From Bacteroidota bacterium (lineage in GTDB: Bacteria; Bacteroidota; Bacteroidia; J057): a stretch of 6,629 bases of DNA. A program made the translations under genes and the position numbers. Positions within the stretch are counted from its first letter, which is position 1, and each line of letters starts with the position of its first letter. This document shows positions 1 through 6,015 of the stretch, piece after piece. The notes under the pieces were generated by a model that was not told the DNA's origin, ran no database searches, and saw nothing but the letters and a program-made list of their open reading frames with translations. The DNA lies in NCBI GenBank assembly GCA_963169475.1, contig CAUJFT010000212.1, positions 1 to 6,629 on the forward strand, written 5' to 3'.

Positions 1-2
1 TA

Positions 3-37
3 GCAAATACCTTAAAAATTTAAATATGAGTATTTGC
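3..37. repeat. Inverted repeat at the start of the leftward transcript
   Basis: GCAAATAC (3-10) and GTATTTGC (30-37) are perfect 8-bp complements, enclosing an inner TTAAA/TTTAA pair (12-16 with 19-23). The right arm sits where the leftward promoter at 42-69 should start transcription, so the RNA would carry a hairpin at its extreme 5' end. It may be a leader hairpin or an operator; nothing in the window identifies the gene it precedes. Confidence 0.45.
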
Positions 38-41
38 CGCG

Positions 42-69
42 CAAAGGTACGAAGTTTTTTCGTTACCAA
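42..69 (-). promoter_or_regulatory. Consensus promoter reading left out of the window
   Basis: On the minus strand TTG (complement of 67-69), a 17-bp spacer and TACCTTTG (complement of 42-49) match the Bacteroidota consensus TTG-N17-TAnnTTTG exactly. Transcription would begin near 35-37 and run off the left edge, so a gene transcribed separately from the gld cluster is expected there. The spacer contains an imperfect palindrome, GGTACGAA with TTCGTTACC (46-67, one bulged base), which overlaps both elements and could be an operator. Confidence 0.65.
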
Positions 70-203
70 CCTCATTTACAAAAATAATATTTATTGGGGA
101 ACTTGCATGAATCATAGATATTATATTTCGAAGTGGGCTTAAAAACATTAAATATCCTAATTCAGTCGCTTTGAAATTCGGAAACCTAACATTGTTATAT
201 AGA

Positions 204-243
204 AATACAAAACGACACCTCTTAAAAGGTGTCGTTTTGTATT
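204..243 (-). terminator. Perfect intrinsic terminator after gldN
   Basis: Two perfect 17-base arms, AATACAAAACGACACCT (204-220) and AGGTGTCGTTTTGTATT (227-243), flank a 6-base loop. It begins 15 bases past the gldN stop. The GACACCT core is followed by TTTTGTATT on either strand, so it could work in both directions. It marks the end of the gldK-N transcripts. Confidence 0.9.
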
Positions 244-258
244 AAAAAATATTTCTTT

Positions 259-1143
259 TTAGAAACTCCAGAGATGATGCTCAAACTCTACGATTTGCTG
301 CTTTCTGTATTCAGCCTCATCTAAGGTTTGTACCCCGTAATTGATATTTGAAACATTAATGATATAGCTATTGAATAGACGCGTTTCAAAAATCTCGCGC
401 ATGTTACGGTACTCTGCATCATTAAATTTATTTTTCCACTGTGTTTGCTCCAACATTTCCATCACATCTTTATATCTGAAAGAGCAAATCGCTCTATCAC
501 GAAGCACACCGGAAGGGTCTTGATAATATACCTGAATATATTGAATATCATAGACCATGTCTGAACGATTTTTGTCAAAAATACGGTCTTCTACGAAGAT
601 GATATAATTCTCAAGCGGAGCCCACTCGTCACCAGCACCGAAAGAGATTTCTCCGCTTGGAGCAGGTTCCGCTTCGGAAGCACCTTCGTCAAAACCAAAT
701 TCATCTCCGAACCCAAAATCGTCTCCGCCGTCTCCCTCTCCGCCATCACCGCCGTCAAGGTCATCAAAGCCCGGTGATTCTGCGTCATCTATCTTAGAAT
801 CGGATTTCGTTTTTCCGCGCGCTTCGTCATACACTTCCATTACTTGCGCATAAGACAATGATTTTGCAAGACTATCCGTTGCGTAAGCAATAAATTTCCC
901 CGCTTTGAGTCCTTCCATGAGAGACACAACGATACCTTTTTTCTCTACGCCCTGATTGTATTGTTGGTACATATCATGCTCTTTCATTACAAGTGGTTGA
1001 TTGATCTTTTCTGTTAAATCAATTTTATTTACCACTTTTCTACGCCAAAAATGGTCTTCGACCCTTGGAGGAAATTGTGCCAGCATCTCTGATGCCGTCG
1101 TCAACATTAATACAAAACTTAGAATTTTTACAATCCTTCTCAT
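259..1143 (-). CDS. gldN: GldN/PorN T9SS periplasmic ring protein with acidic insert
   Basis: GldN is a periplasmic protein that binds GldK to form the T9SS ring and contacts the C-terminal domains of GldM. A signal peptide covers about residues 1-22 (basic RR, hydrophobic core, cleavage near MLA/QF), supporting the ATG at 1143. Family features are DHFWRRKVVNKIDLTEKINQPL (29-50, the usual W-x-R-x-V-x-x-x-IDLxEKxNxP pattern), KKGIVVSLMEGLKAGKFIAY (68-87), the C-terminal core YIIFVEDRIFDKNRSDMVYDIQYI (180-203) and WKNKFNDAEYRNMREIFETRLFN (236-258). Between them, residues about 114-173 form an Asp/Glu/Gly/Phe-rich low-complexity insert with 18 acidic residues and one Lys between 115 and 159. Total length 294 is near that of typical homologues, so the insert may partly replace a loop. 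It is last of the cluster and is followed by a perfect terminator. Confidence 0.95.
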   Translation of the reverse strand: MRRIVKILSFVLMLTTASEMLAQFPPRVEDHFWRRKVVNKIDLTEKINQPLVMKEHDMYQQYNQGVEKKGIVVSLMEGLKAGKFIAYATDSLAKSLSYAQVMEVYDEARGKTKSDSKIDDAESPGFDDLDGGDGGEGDGGDDFGFGDEFGFDEGASEAEPAPSGEISFGAGDEWAPLENYIIFVEDRIFDKNRSDMVYDIQYIQVYYQDPSGVLRDRAICSFRYKDVMEMLEQTQWKNKFNDAEYRNMREIFETRLFNSYIINVSNINYGVQTLDEAEYRKQQIVEFEHHLWSF

Positions 1144-1205
1144 AGTACGATTTTAATTATCAACTTTTAAACGAGTTTTAATGTAGATTTATTGTAATAA
1201 ACTTA

Positions 1206-1230
1206 CAAATTTATAATGTAGAGAAAACAA
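1206..1230 (-). promoter_or_regulatory. Candidate promoter for gldN
   Basis: The minus-strand TAAATTTG (1206-1213) fits the Bacteroidota -7 consensus TAnnTTTG and would start transcription roughly 55 nt before the gldN ATG. The nearest upstream TTG (complement of 1228-1230) gives a spacer of only 14 bp, shorter than the usual 17-23, so the match is partial. The alternative -7 copies at 1323-1330 and 1374-1381 lack a good -33 partner. Confidence 0.35.
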
Positions 1231-1438
1231 AAAGATACACTATTATAGTTAAAATTTTAATAAACAATGTTTTTATACAAAGGAACCAACCAACTTTAAG
1301 GTAAAATACTCCTTTCCGGTGTCAAAAATAGGAATAAATTTTATATTATTCTTATTTTCCCTTTTTTTATCCTCAAAAATAGGTTAAAAAAAACAACATT
1401 TATTTTTTATATAGGCAAGTCGTTTTATTACTACAAGG

Positions 1439-1474
1439 AAACCGCATGAGAAGAGAGTATCTTTCATGCGGTTT
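1439..1474 (-). terminator. Terminator-like hairpin after gldM
   Basis: Perfect 11-bp arms AAACCGCATGA (1439-1449) and TCATGCGGTTT (1464-1474) are extended inside by AAGA/TCTT (1451-1454 with 1460-1463). It begins 17 bases past the gldM stop. Read on the minus strand, the trailing run is only TTTCCTTG, so termination may be partial; it could also serve as an mRNA 3'-end stabiliser or processing structure. On the plus strand the tail is TTTTATC. Confidence 0.65.
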
Positions 1475-1491
1475 TATCTCATACGTCGTAA

Positions 1492-3228
1492 TTACTTGGT
1501 AGTAACTGCGATATTTTTTTCATACAACGTAAAACGCTCGTCTGTAACTTTCTTACCTTGGAAATTTTTACGAACTACGTCCTTAACTTCAAAGAATATT
1601 TTTGAACCAGACGGACACTGGAAAGCTTCGCCGGGAATGGGGAAATCTAAGCCCTCTCCCGTAGCATCTCTTCCTGCAAGGCTTGCACCTCCAGCTTTTT
1701 GGGGAGGACCTAAACCGCACTGCTTAAACACATCAACTTGAGTTACCTCATATCTTGCGTCCATTGGAAGCAAAGTTTTAAATTCGGGGTCAGGTACGAT
1801 TTTAAGTTTTACGCGTGAACCTTTAGCTACCTGCATTTGAGCAGAAGCTCTTTGTCCATTTACATAAATCTCAATCGAAGGCTTCGGAGGGTCAATTACG
1901 TTATAGATTACATCACCAATCTTCATCGTTTGACCATTGGTAATAGAACTAACGCCCACTACGCATTTTTTACCTCTTGGCACAATTAACCATTTCTTTT
2001 TGCTATCCTTACTTTGAGTAATCTCTGCTTCCGAAGCGGTAACAGAAGGATTATACAAGTCTCCCAATGCAGGGACATCAATGTTAATCATATTCCCGCA
2101 CTCACGGTAAAGGTTCTGAATAGTAGCAGAAGTTACCACAATTTCAGGTTTACGGATAACGAATTTGCCATTGTAGGTCAAATTTTCTGTAGCCCCTCTC
2201 AAAGTTTTTACAGCAGCGGTTACGGTATAGGACTGTTCCATTTCTGATTTACCTGCGGGGAAGGTTCCGTTTGCGGGGATAGTAAGCACTGCCCCTATTC
2301 CACCCTCAGTAGGAGTTACGGTACCGGAAGAACTATTGAAACGCACGGGCTCTTTCATTTTCAATCCTACATACAGATTAGTTTTAAATTGAAGCCCTGC
2401 GGGAACGATACCGGATACCGGAGCAGAAATCAATTCTGCACCCTCTGCGGGGATTTTTACGTCCTCCAATTTCTTTTGTACTTCTTGTTGTACTACTTTC
2501 TTAGTATCTTCGATTTTCAAGCCAAGACGTGCAGCATAAGCATTAAACACCTTGGTTTCTTTCTGATAGATATCCTGCTTCATCGCTTCAAGCATTGCTC
2601 TGTTTGCCACGATAGGACCTTCAAAGTTAAACCGCTCCCATGACTTCTTCACGCCGTCTCCTTCGAGACTCTTAGAAGCTTCAGGGTCTTTAATCTGAAC
2701 ATCTTTCCATTGTGCAGTATCCGGGCGGTTTACATTATAGATGTCTGCAAGCCATTTAGAATATCTATCAATAGAATCGCGAAGTGCCTTAGCTTTTCCT
2801 TTACCCCTTCCTTCGGCTTCAGCACCTTTACCCATGAAGAATTGAAAATTCAATTCAGACTCATCTTTTCTAAGGACTTCTCTTGTTTTGGGGTCCATGA
2901 CACCCGGAATCTGCATCAATAATGAATCCAAACCGTCAATGAACTTAATCATGTCAGAGGTTTTGTCATGAATGAGCGTAAGCGAATCCTTAATAAGCTC
3001 GTGTTGTTTTTGACCAGCCTTTACTTCTTGGTCAATTTTATCCTGCATCACTTGTTTAGAACCTTGAGCACTAAACTCAGCAACTTGTGCAGATTCGTTC
3101 AATTTCTTTTTAATCGTTTCAAAAGCGGATAAAATTTCAGCACTCACGTTGAGGGCGAGCATCGCCGTCAATACGAGGTACATCATGTTAATCATCTTTT
3201 GACGAGGACTTAATTTACCACCTGCCAT
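1492..3228 (-). CDS. gldM: GldM/PorM T9SS motor shaft protein
   Basis: GldM is a single-pass inner-membrane protein whose periplasmic part spans the periplasm from the GldL motor to the GldK/GldN ring. The N-terminus MAGGKLSPRQKMIN is a near-invariant family signature and fixes the start. One membrane helix covers about 13-33, with Arg9 and Tyr17 at the positions reported to matter for motor function. The helical first periplasmic domain covers about 35-225 (conserved stretch around ANRAMLEAMKQDI, 208-220). Beta-rich domains follow: about 226-355 (ISAPVSGIVPAGLQF, TYNGKFVIRKPEIVV), about 358-447 (NMINIDVPALGDLYNPSV, KIGDVIYNVIDPPKP) and a C-terminal domain 448-578 (YVNGQRASAQ). At 578 residues it is about 60 longer than F. 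johnsoniae GldM or PorM (513-516, from memory). Part of the excess is a Gly/Pro-rich segment between Cys504 and Cys538. It sits 61 bp after gldL and is followed by a hairpin. Confidence 0.97.
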   Translation of the reverse strand: MAGGKLSPRQKMINMMYLVLTAMLALNVSAEILSAFETIKKKLNESAQVAEFSAQGSKQVMQDKIDQEVKAGQKQHELIKDSLTLIHDKTSDMIKFIDGLDSLLMQIPGVMDPKTREVLRKDESELNFQFFMGKGAEAEGRGKGKAKALRDSIDRYSKWLADIYNVNRPDTAQWKDVQIKDPEASKSLEGDGVKKSWERFNFEGPIVANRAMLEAMKQDIYQKETKVFNAYAARLGLKIEDTKKVVQQEVQKKLEDVKIPAEGAELISAPVSGIVPAGLQFKTNLYVGLKMKEPVRFNSSSGTVTPTEGGIGAVLTIPANGTFPAGKSEMEQSYTVTAAVKTLRGATENLTYNGKFVIRKPEIVVTSATIQNLYRECGNMINIDVPALGDLYNPSVTASEAEITQSKDSKKKWLIVPRGKKCVVGVSSITNGQTMKIGDVIYNVIDPPKPSIEIYVNGQRASAQMQVAKGSRVKLKIVPDPEFKTLLPMDARYEVTQVDVFKQCGLGPPQKAGGASLAGRDATGEGLDFPIPGEAFQCPSGSKIFFEVKDVVRKNFQGKKVTDERFTLYEKNIAVTTK

Positions 3229-3275
3229 AGCTTTCTGTTTTTTTTTACGAATTAAATGGGTGAAACAAAAATTAG

Positions 3276-3290
3276 AATCCTTTCAGGATT
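3276..3290 (-). terminator. Weak hairpin in gldL-gldM junction, possible attenuator
   Basis: A 6-bp inverted repeat AATCCT/AGGATT (3276-3281 with 3285-3290) touches the gldL stop codon and, on the minus strand, is followed by CTAATTTTTG. This resembles a leaky intrinsic terminator that could lower gldM relative to gldL. The stem is short and gldM begins only 47 bases after it, so full termination is unlikely. The TAATTTTTG run also resembles a promoter -7 element with one extra spacer base. Confidence 0.35.
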
Positions 3291-4066
3291 TATTTTACGC
3301 CACCTGCCATGGCTGAGAGCATATTACCGTAAACGGCATTTAGTCTTGAAAGATTTTGGTTAAGTTGTTGCATACCTGCCTTGTAAGACTCTGCGTCTTT
3401 GCTGGCTTCAAGCATACTACCCATTGCTGAAGACATTGCACCATAGAACTGGTTGAGTGATTTCAGGTGAGTTTTTGCATCTTGGAGTTCGAGTTCATAT
3501 ACAGAGTTCAAAGCACCAAGATTTTTCGTAACTTGCTGTACTTGCTCATGATATGCCTTAGCATCAGAAGCGGCATTAGCAAATTTGCCCATAGACTCCA
3601 CTGCAACACCATAGCTACTATTTAGTGCTTCGATTTTGCCTGTAGCGGTTTTAATAGAAGAAGCGTAAGAATTGGTAAGGTCTGCTGCGTCAGCTACTCC
3701 GTTAAACTTACTTACGCTGTCTTTCAATCCTGTGAGGGTAGTAGAGAGACCGTCAAAGGCTTCGGGATTGAAGTTTAACTGAGGGATATTTACAGGACCT
3801 GCGGAGGGTTCAGGAATATAAGTAGGGTCAGCCAATTGGGGATATACTTTTTCCCATTCGTATTCATCAGCGGGGAAATCAAAGGCAGAAATCAAGAAAA
3901 CCACGCACTCTGTTAACATCCCTGCCATGAGATAATAGGTAGCACCTTCCCAGTGAAGAATCTTAGCCAACGCTCCGTAAATTACTACTGCGGCAGCTAC
4001 ACCATAAATAACGTTCATCAGATTTTTAGCAAATCTGGTCTTTAAAAAGCCTTTTCCTTTTGCCAT
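3290..4066 (-). CDS. gldL: GldL/PorL inner-membrane T9SS motor stator-type subunit
   Basis: GldL pairs with GldM in the inner membrane to form the proton-driven rotary motor of the T9SS and gliding. Two membrane helices are visible, about 17-37 and 44-62. By alignment with F. johnsoniae GldL from memory, the functional residues appear as Tyr21, Lys35, His38 and Glu53 (counterparts of Y13, K27, H30, E49). The counterpart of E59 is Asp63 in SAFD, a conservative change. WEKVYPQLADP (71-81) follows the helices as in the family. The cytoplasmic tail (about 100-258) is Ala/Ser-rich coiled coil with LNxxY motifs at 148, 186, 204 and 242 and a weaker LxxxY at 130. Length 258 lies between F. johnsoniae (about 215) and P. 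gingivalis (about 309). The start at 4066 gives a basic cytoplasmic leader; the next Met (17) would cut into helix 1. gldM follows after 61 bp, and the two are probably co-transcribed. Confidence 0.96.
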   Translation of the reverse strand: MAKGKGFLKTRFAKNLMNVIYGVAAAVVIYGALAKILHWEGATYYLMAGMLTECVVFLISAFDFPADEYEWEKVYPQLADPTYIPEPSAGPVNIPQLNFNPEAFDGLSTTLTGLKDSVSKFNGVADAADLTNSYASSIKTATGKIEALNSSYGVAVESMGKFANAASDAKAYHEQVQQVTKNLGALNSVYELELQDAKTHLKSLNQFYGAMSSAMGSMLEASKDAESYKAGMQQLNQNLSRLNAVYGNMLSAMAGGVK

Positions 4067-4183
4067 TGTTTTAAATAAAATGTTAAAAAACTAAAATGAG
4101 ATAAATACAAACTTGAAAAATATAAAAGAAACGTGAAATTAAAACTCTTATTTATATTATCAATACTTGGTAATAATTCGGAA

Positions 4184-4211
4184 CAAAAATAGAACTTTTT
4201 TTAATGTGCAA
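4184..4211 (-). promoter_or_regulatory. Candidate Bacteroidota-type promoter for gldL
   Basis: On the minus strand, TTG (complement of 4209-4211), a 17-bp spacer and TATTTTTG (complement of 4184-4191) match the Flavobacterium/Bacteroides consensus TTG-N17-23-TAnnTTTG. Transcription would begin near 4177, leaving a leader of about 110 nt before the gldL ATG at 4066. Upstream A/T tracts (4212-4260) could act like an UP element. It gives gldL its own promoter downstream of the gldK terminator, which suits the layout. Confidence 0.6.
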
Positions 4212-4626
4212 GTGAAAAACGAAAAAAAATATCTTTTTTTTTGAAAAAAAGTAAGTTTTTTACATAAAAATGTGATAAACCAACATAACATAGTCATTAC
4301 ACCTTTAGACTTTAATACCTCCTTTTTTGCTTGGAGATTTTTATCATTAGATTAGTCTATCCTTTGTAGGCTCCCTTAAATGGAGAAATATTTCCAAAAC
4401 GGGACAAGAATGCACCTGTTTATTTGTAAAGTTTATTTGGTATTAGCATTACATTTCTTAATTCCTTAACTTTCACTCAAAGAGCCGTCCTATTTTATGC
4501 TAACAAAATGGATACCAAAGTTTATCTATTATCTATAAAAAAAAATATATTTATAGAACTATTTATTTTTGAGGGATTAATATTTTATGAAAAATACATT
4601 TTTTTTGATTCCGGAATATTTCAAAC

Positions 4627-4661
4627 AAAAAAAGGTGTTCATTTTTTGAACACCTTTTTTT
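4627..4661 (-). terminator. Strong bidirectional terminator after gldK
   Basis: A perfect inverted repeat has arms at 4627-4641 (A7 GGTGTTCA) and 4647-4661 (TGAACACC T7) around a 5-base loop. The core is GGTGTTCA/TGAACACC, flanked by A and T runs, so it ends in a U tract when read on either strand (T11 on plus, T7 on minus). It begins 13 bases past the gldK stop. It should end most gldK transcription before gldL. Confidence 0.92.
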
Positions 4662-4674
4662 TTTTGAAGCACTA

Positions 4675-5751
4675 TCAATAGCTTGCAGCTCCTGAGCGTC
4701 CAAGTATTGTTACAGCACAACGGAAACCTATAAACGCTTTGGTTGTATCTGAATACTCAAAGGTACGAGTACCACAAGACAAGAAATATCCGATATCTTT
4801 CCATGACCCTCCACGAATAACCTTACGAATTTTTGCTCCGCTTGGTACACGGTCAGCATCTGTCCATTTAAGATTTCTATATACAGGGTTAAGGTCGCTT
4901 GCATAAATATATCCAGTTTCTTCAAAATCATCTTCACACCATTCTGCTACATTACCCGCCATATCAAACAAACCATAGTCATTAGGAAAATAGGCTTTCA
5001 CGGGGTTAGTATATTCAAAGTTATCCGCGATATAATCTCCTCTTCCGGGTTTAAAGTTGGCAAGTAAACATCCTTTTGAATTTCTTAGGTAAGGTCCTTC
5101 CCAAGGATATATTTTATGCTCATACCCACCTCTCGCTGCATATTCCCACTCAGCTTCTGTAGGCAGGCGGAAGCGGGGCATATTAGCAAGCTCTTGTTCT
5201 GCACGGTACATATTAAGGGCAGCAGTTCTCCATTTACAGAATTCGGCGGCAGCATACCAATTCACACCCACTACGGGGTATTCATCAAAAGCAGGGTGCC
5301 AGAAGTAATTTTCCATAAGGGGTTCATTATAGGCATAAGCAAAATCCCTTACCCAAGTTTGAGTATCCGGAACAATAATCGCTGCGAGGGTTGGATTAAT
5401 TGTATCAAGTGCTCCGTTCTGTTGGGTAGGTTTTTTTTCATTGGACCCGGCTCCATAGAGGAATTGGCGGTATTCATTGTTAGTGATTTCCGTATCATCC
5501 ATATAGAACGCACTAATGGTAATCTGACGGTTGTGAGCGACCTGAGAGTAGTTCACATCTTGGTCATTCTGACCCATGTGAAAACTTCCAGGAGGGATAA
5601 CCACCATATCCAGAGGTTGATATTGGTCCCATTCGGGGCGGTCTGCCCTACCGGTTAACTCTCCGTGATGCCCTGTTTCTTTCCCTCCGAATAACTTACA
5701 GCCGGTTGCAAACACTGTCAAAACGGATAAAGCAAATAAAAACTTTTTCAT
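4675..5751 (-). CDS. gldK: GldK/PorK T9SS ring lipoprotein (FGE-sulfatase fold)
   Basis: GldK is an outer-membrane-anchored periplasmic lipoprotein that, with GldN, builds the large ring of the T9SS. The N-terminus is a lipoprotein signal, with a hydrophobic stretch ending ATGC and Cys18 as the lipidation site, which supports this start. Residues about 46-348 form a formylglycine-generating-enzyme-like (sulfatase-modifying factor) domain: VIPPGSFHMG (51-60), FYMDDTEITNNEYRQF (82-97), YPVVGVNW (158-165), FRLPTEAEWEYAARGG (194-209), YGLFDMAGNVAEW (259-271), VIRGGSWKD (311-319) and GFRCAV (342-347). The two catalytic cysteines that follow GGS in true FGE enzymes are absent here (GGSWKD...), so a structural role fits better than catalysis. 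At 358 residues it is about 100 shorter than Flavobacterium johnsoniae GldK or P. gingivalis PorK (lengths from memory). The deficit appears to lie between QFLYG (96-100) and VPDTQTW (127-133). A strong terminator follows the stop. Confidence 0.95.
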   Translation of the reverse strand: MKKFLFALSVLTVFATGCKLFGGKETGHHGELTGRADRPEWDQYQPLDMVVIPPGSFHMGQNDQDVNYSQVAHNRQITISAFYMDDTEITNNEYRQFLYGAGSNEKKPTQQNGALDTINPTLAAIIVPDTQTWVRDFAYAYNEPLMENYFWHPAFDEYPVVGVNWYAAAEFCKWRTAALNMYRAEQELANMPRFRLPTEAEWEYAARGGYEHKIYPWEGPYLRNSKGCLLANFKPGRGDYIADNFEYTNPVKAYFPNDYGLFDMAGNVAEWCEDDFEETGYIYASDLNPVYRNLKWTDADRVPSGAKIRKVIRGGSWKDIGYFLSCGTRTFEYSDTTKAFIGFRCAVTILGRSGAASY

Positions 5752-6015
5752 ACTATGCAGTTTCGATTTAATTTCTCGAGTGAATTGAGGAATTTGTTTA
5801 ATTTTAATACTTACGTTTTTGGTTTATTAACTTACGAATAAACGTTTTTCCTGAAAGATTTATTTTGAAAAAAAAAATAATCACAGAGGTGTAATCAAGC
5901 ACGTAATCTATGAGAAGCTATTACTATACTTTAAACGTACTGATTATTTATATTATTGTATGAATTAATAGAGATGGTGTAATAATTTTAATTCTTTCAA
6001 TTTTTATGCCATTTC
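5752..6015. other. porP-gldK intergenic gap
   Basis: This 264-bp gap is AT-rich and holds no credible coding sequence. I see no strong terminator after porP and no minus-strand TAnnTTTG promoter (the plus strand has no CAAAnnTA here), so co-transcription of porP and gldK is possible but not shown. The one structured part is a repeat/hairpin block at 5809-5849, listed separately. The DNA just before the gldK ATG is A/T-rich with no Shine-Dalgarno, as is usual in Bacteroidota. Confidence 0.6.
5809..5849. promoter_or_regulatory. Paired ACTTACG direct repeats plus hairpin upstream of gldK
   Basis: ACTTACG occurs at 5809-5815 and again at 5830-5836, exactly 21 bp apart (two helical turns), each preceded by a T/A-rich half (10 of 14 positions identical overall). 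The second copy forms most of the loop of a 7-bp stem (GTTTATT 5822-5828 with AATAAAC 5837-5843). ACGTTTTT also repeats at 5813-5820 and 5842-5849. The block lies about 60-100 bp before the gldK start. The geometry resembles a tandem regulator site. No regulator is identified and the role is inference; chance in AT-rich DNA remains possible. Confidence 0.35.

Larger units (their letters stand above)
1144..1491. other. 348-bp non-coding gap between gldM and gldN
   Basis: The gap is AT-rich and has no credible gene. It contains the hairpin after gldM at its right end. Three minus-strand TAnnTTTG-like elements are present: TAAATTTG (1206-1213) and two copies of CTATTTTTG (1323-1331 and 1374-1382), the latter pair within an 11-bp direct repeat TCAAAAATAGG (1322-1332, 1373-1383). 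This suggests gldN has its own promoter(s), although none has a well-spaced TTG partner. Confidence 0.6.
4067..4674. other. 608-bp non-coding gap between gldK and gldL
   Basis: The gap is very AT-rich. It contains the gldK terminator at its right end and a good minus-strand promoter for gldL near its left end (4184-4211). Between about 4212 and 4260 there are dense A and T tracts, including a short T7/A7 inverted repeat (4233-4240 with 4244-4251). The middle (about 4290-4500) is less AT-biased, but I found no tRNA, no convincing small RNA and no coding frame with a recognisable product. A plus-strand 57-codon frame at 4508-4681 runs through the terminator and looks spurious. Confidence 0.7.

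Noticed and set aside
591..788. Minus-strand 65-codon frame inside gldN
   Set aside because: It is an out-of-frame shadow created by the repetitive acidic-insert DNA, with no start context or family resemblance.
1466..1741. Plus-strand open frame of 91 codons antisense to the 3' end of gldM
   Set aside because: It starts inside the hairpin arm after gldM and overlaps conserved gldM coding sequence; no recognisable product.
4290..4500. Possible small RNA or gene remnant in the less AT-rich middle of the 608-bp gap
   Set aside because: Only short imperfect pairings such as CTCC/GGAG (4371-4385) are present, with no tRNA shape, terminator pairing or recognisable protein fragment.
4508..4681. 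Plus-strand frame of 57 codons in the gldK-gldL gap
   Set aside because: The translation is mostly Phe/Ile/Lys from poly-A/T DNA, it reads through the strong terminator hairpin and it overlaps the gldK 3' end; it is best explained by composition.
5116..5658. Plus-strand open frame of 180 codons
   Set aside because: It lies wholly antisense to gldK, whose FGE-like motifs are clear, and its translation resembles no family; it is a shadow frame.
4675..5751. GldK as an active formylglycine-generating enzyme
   Set aside because: The fold motifs are present, but the catalytic cysteine pair after GGS is missing, and the neighbours are T9SS genes rather than sulfatases.
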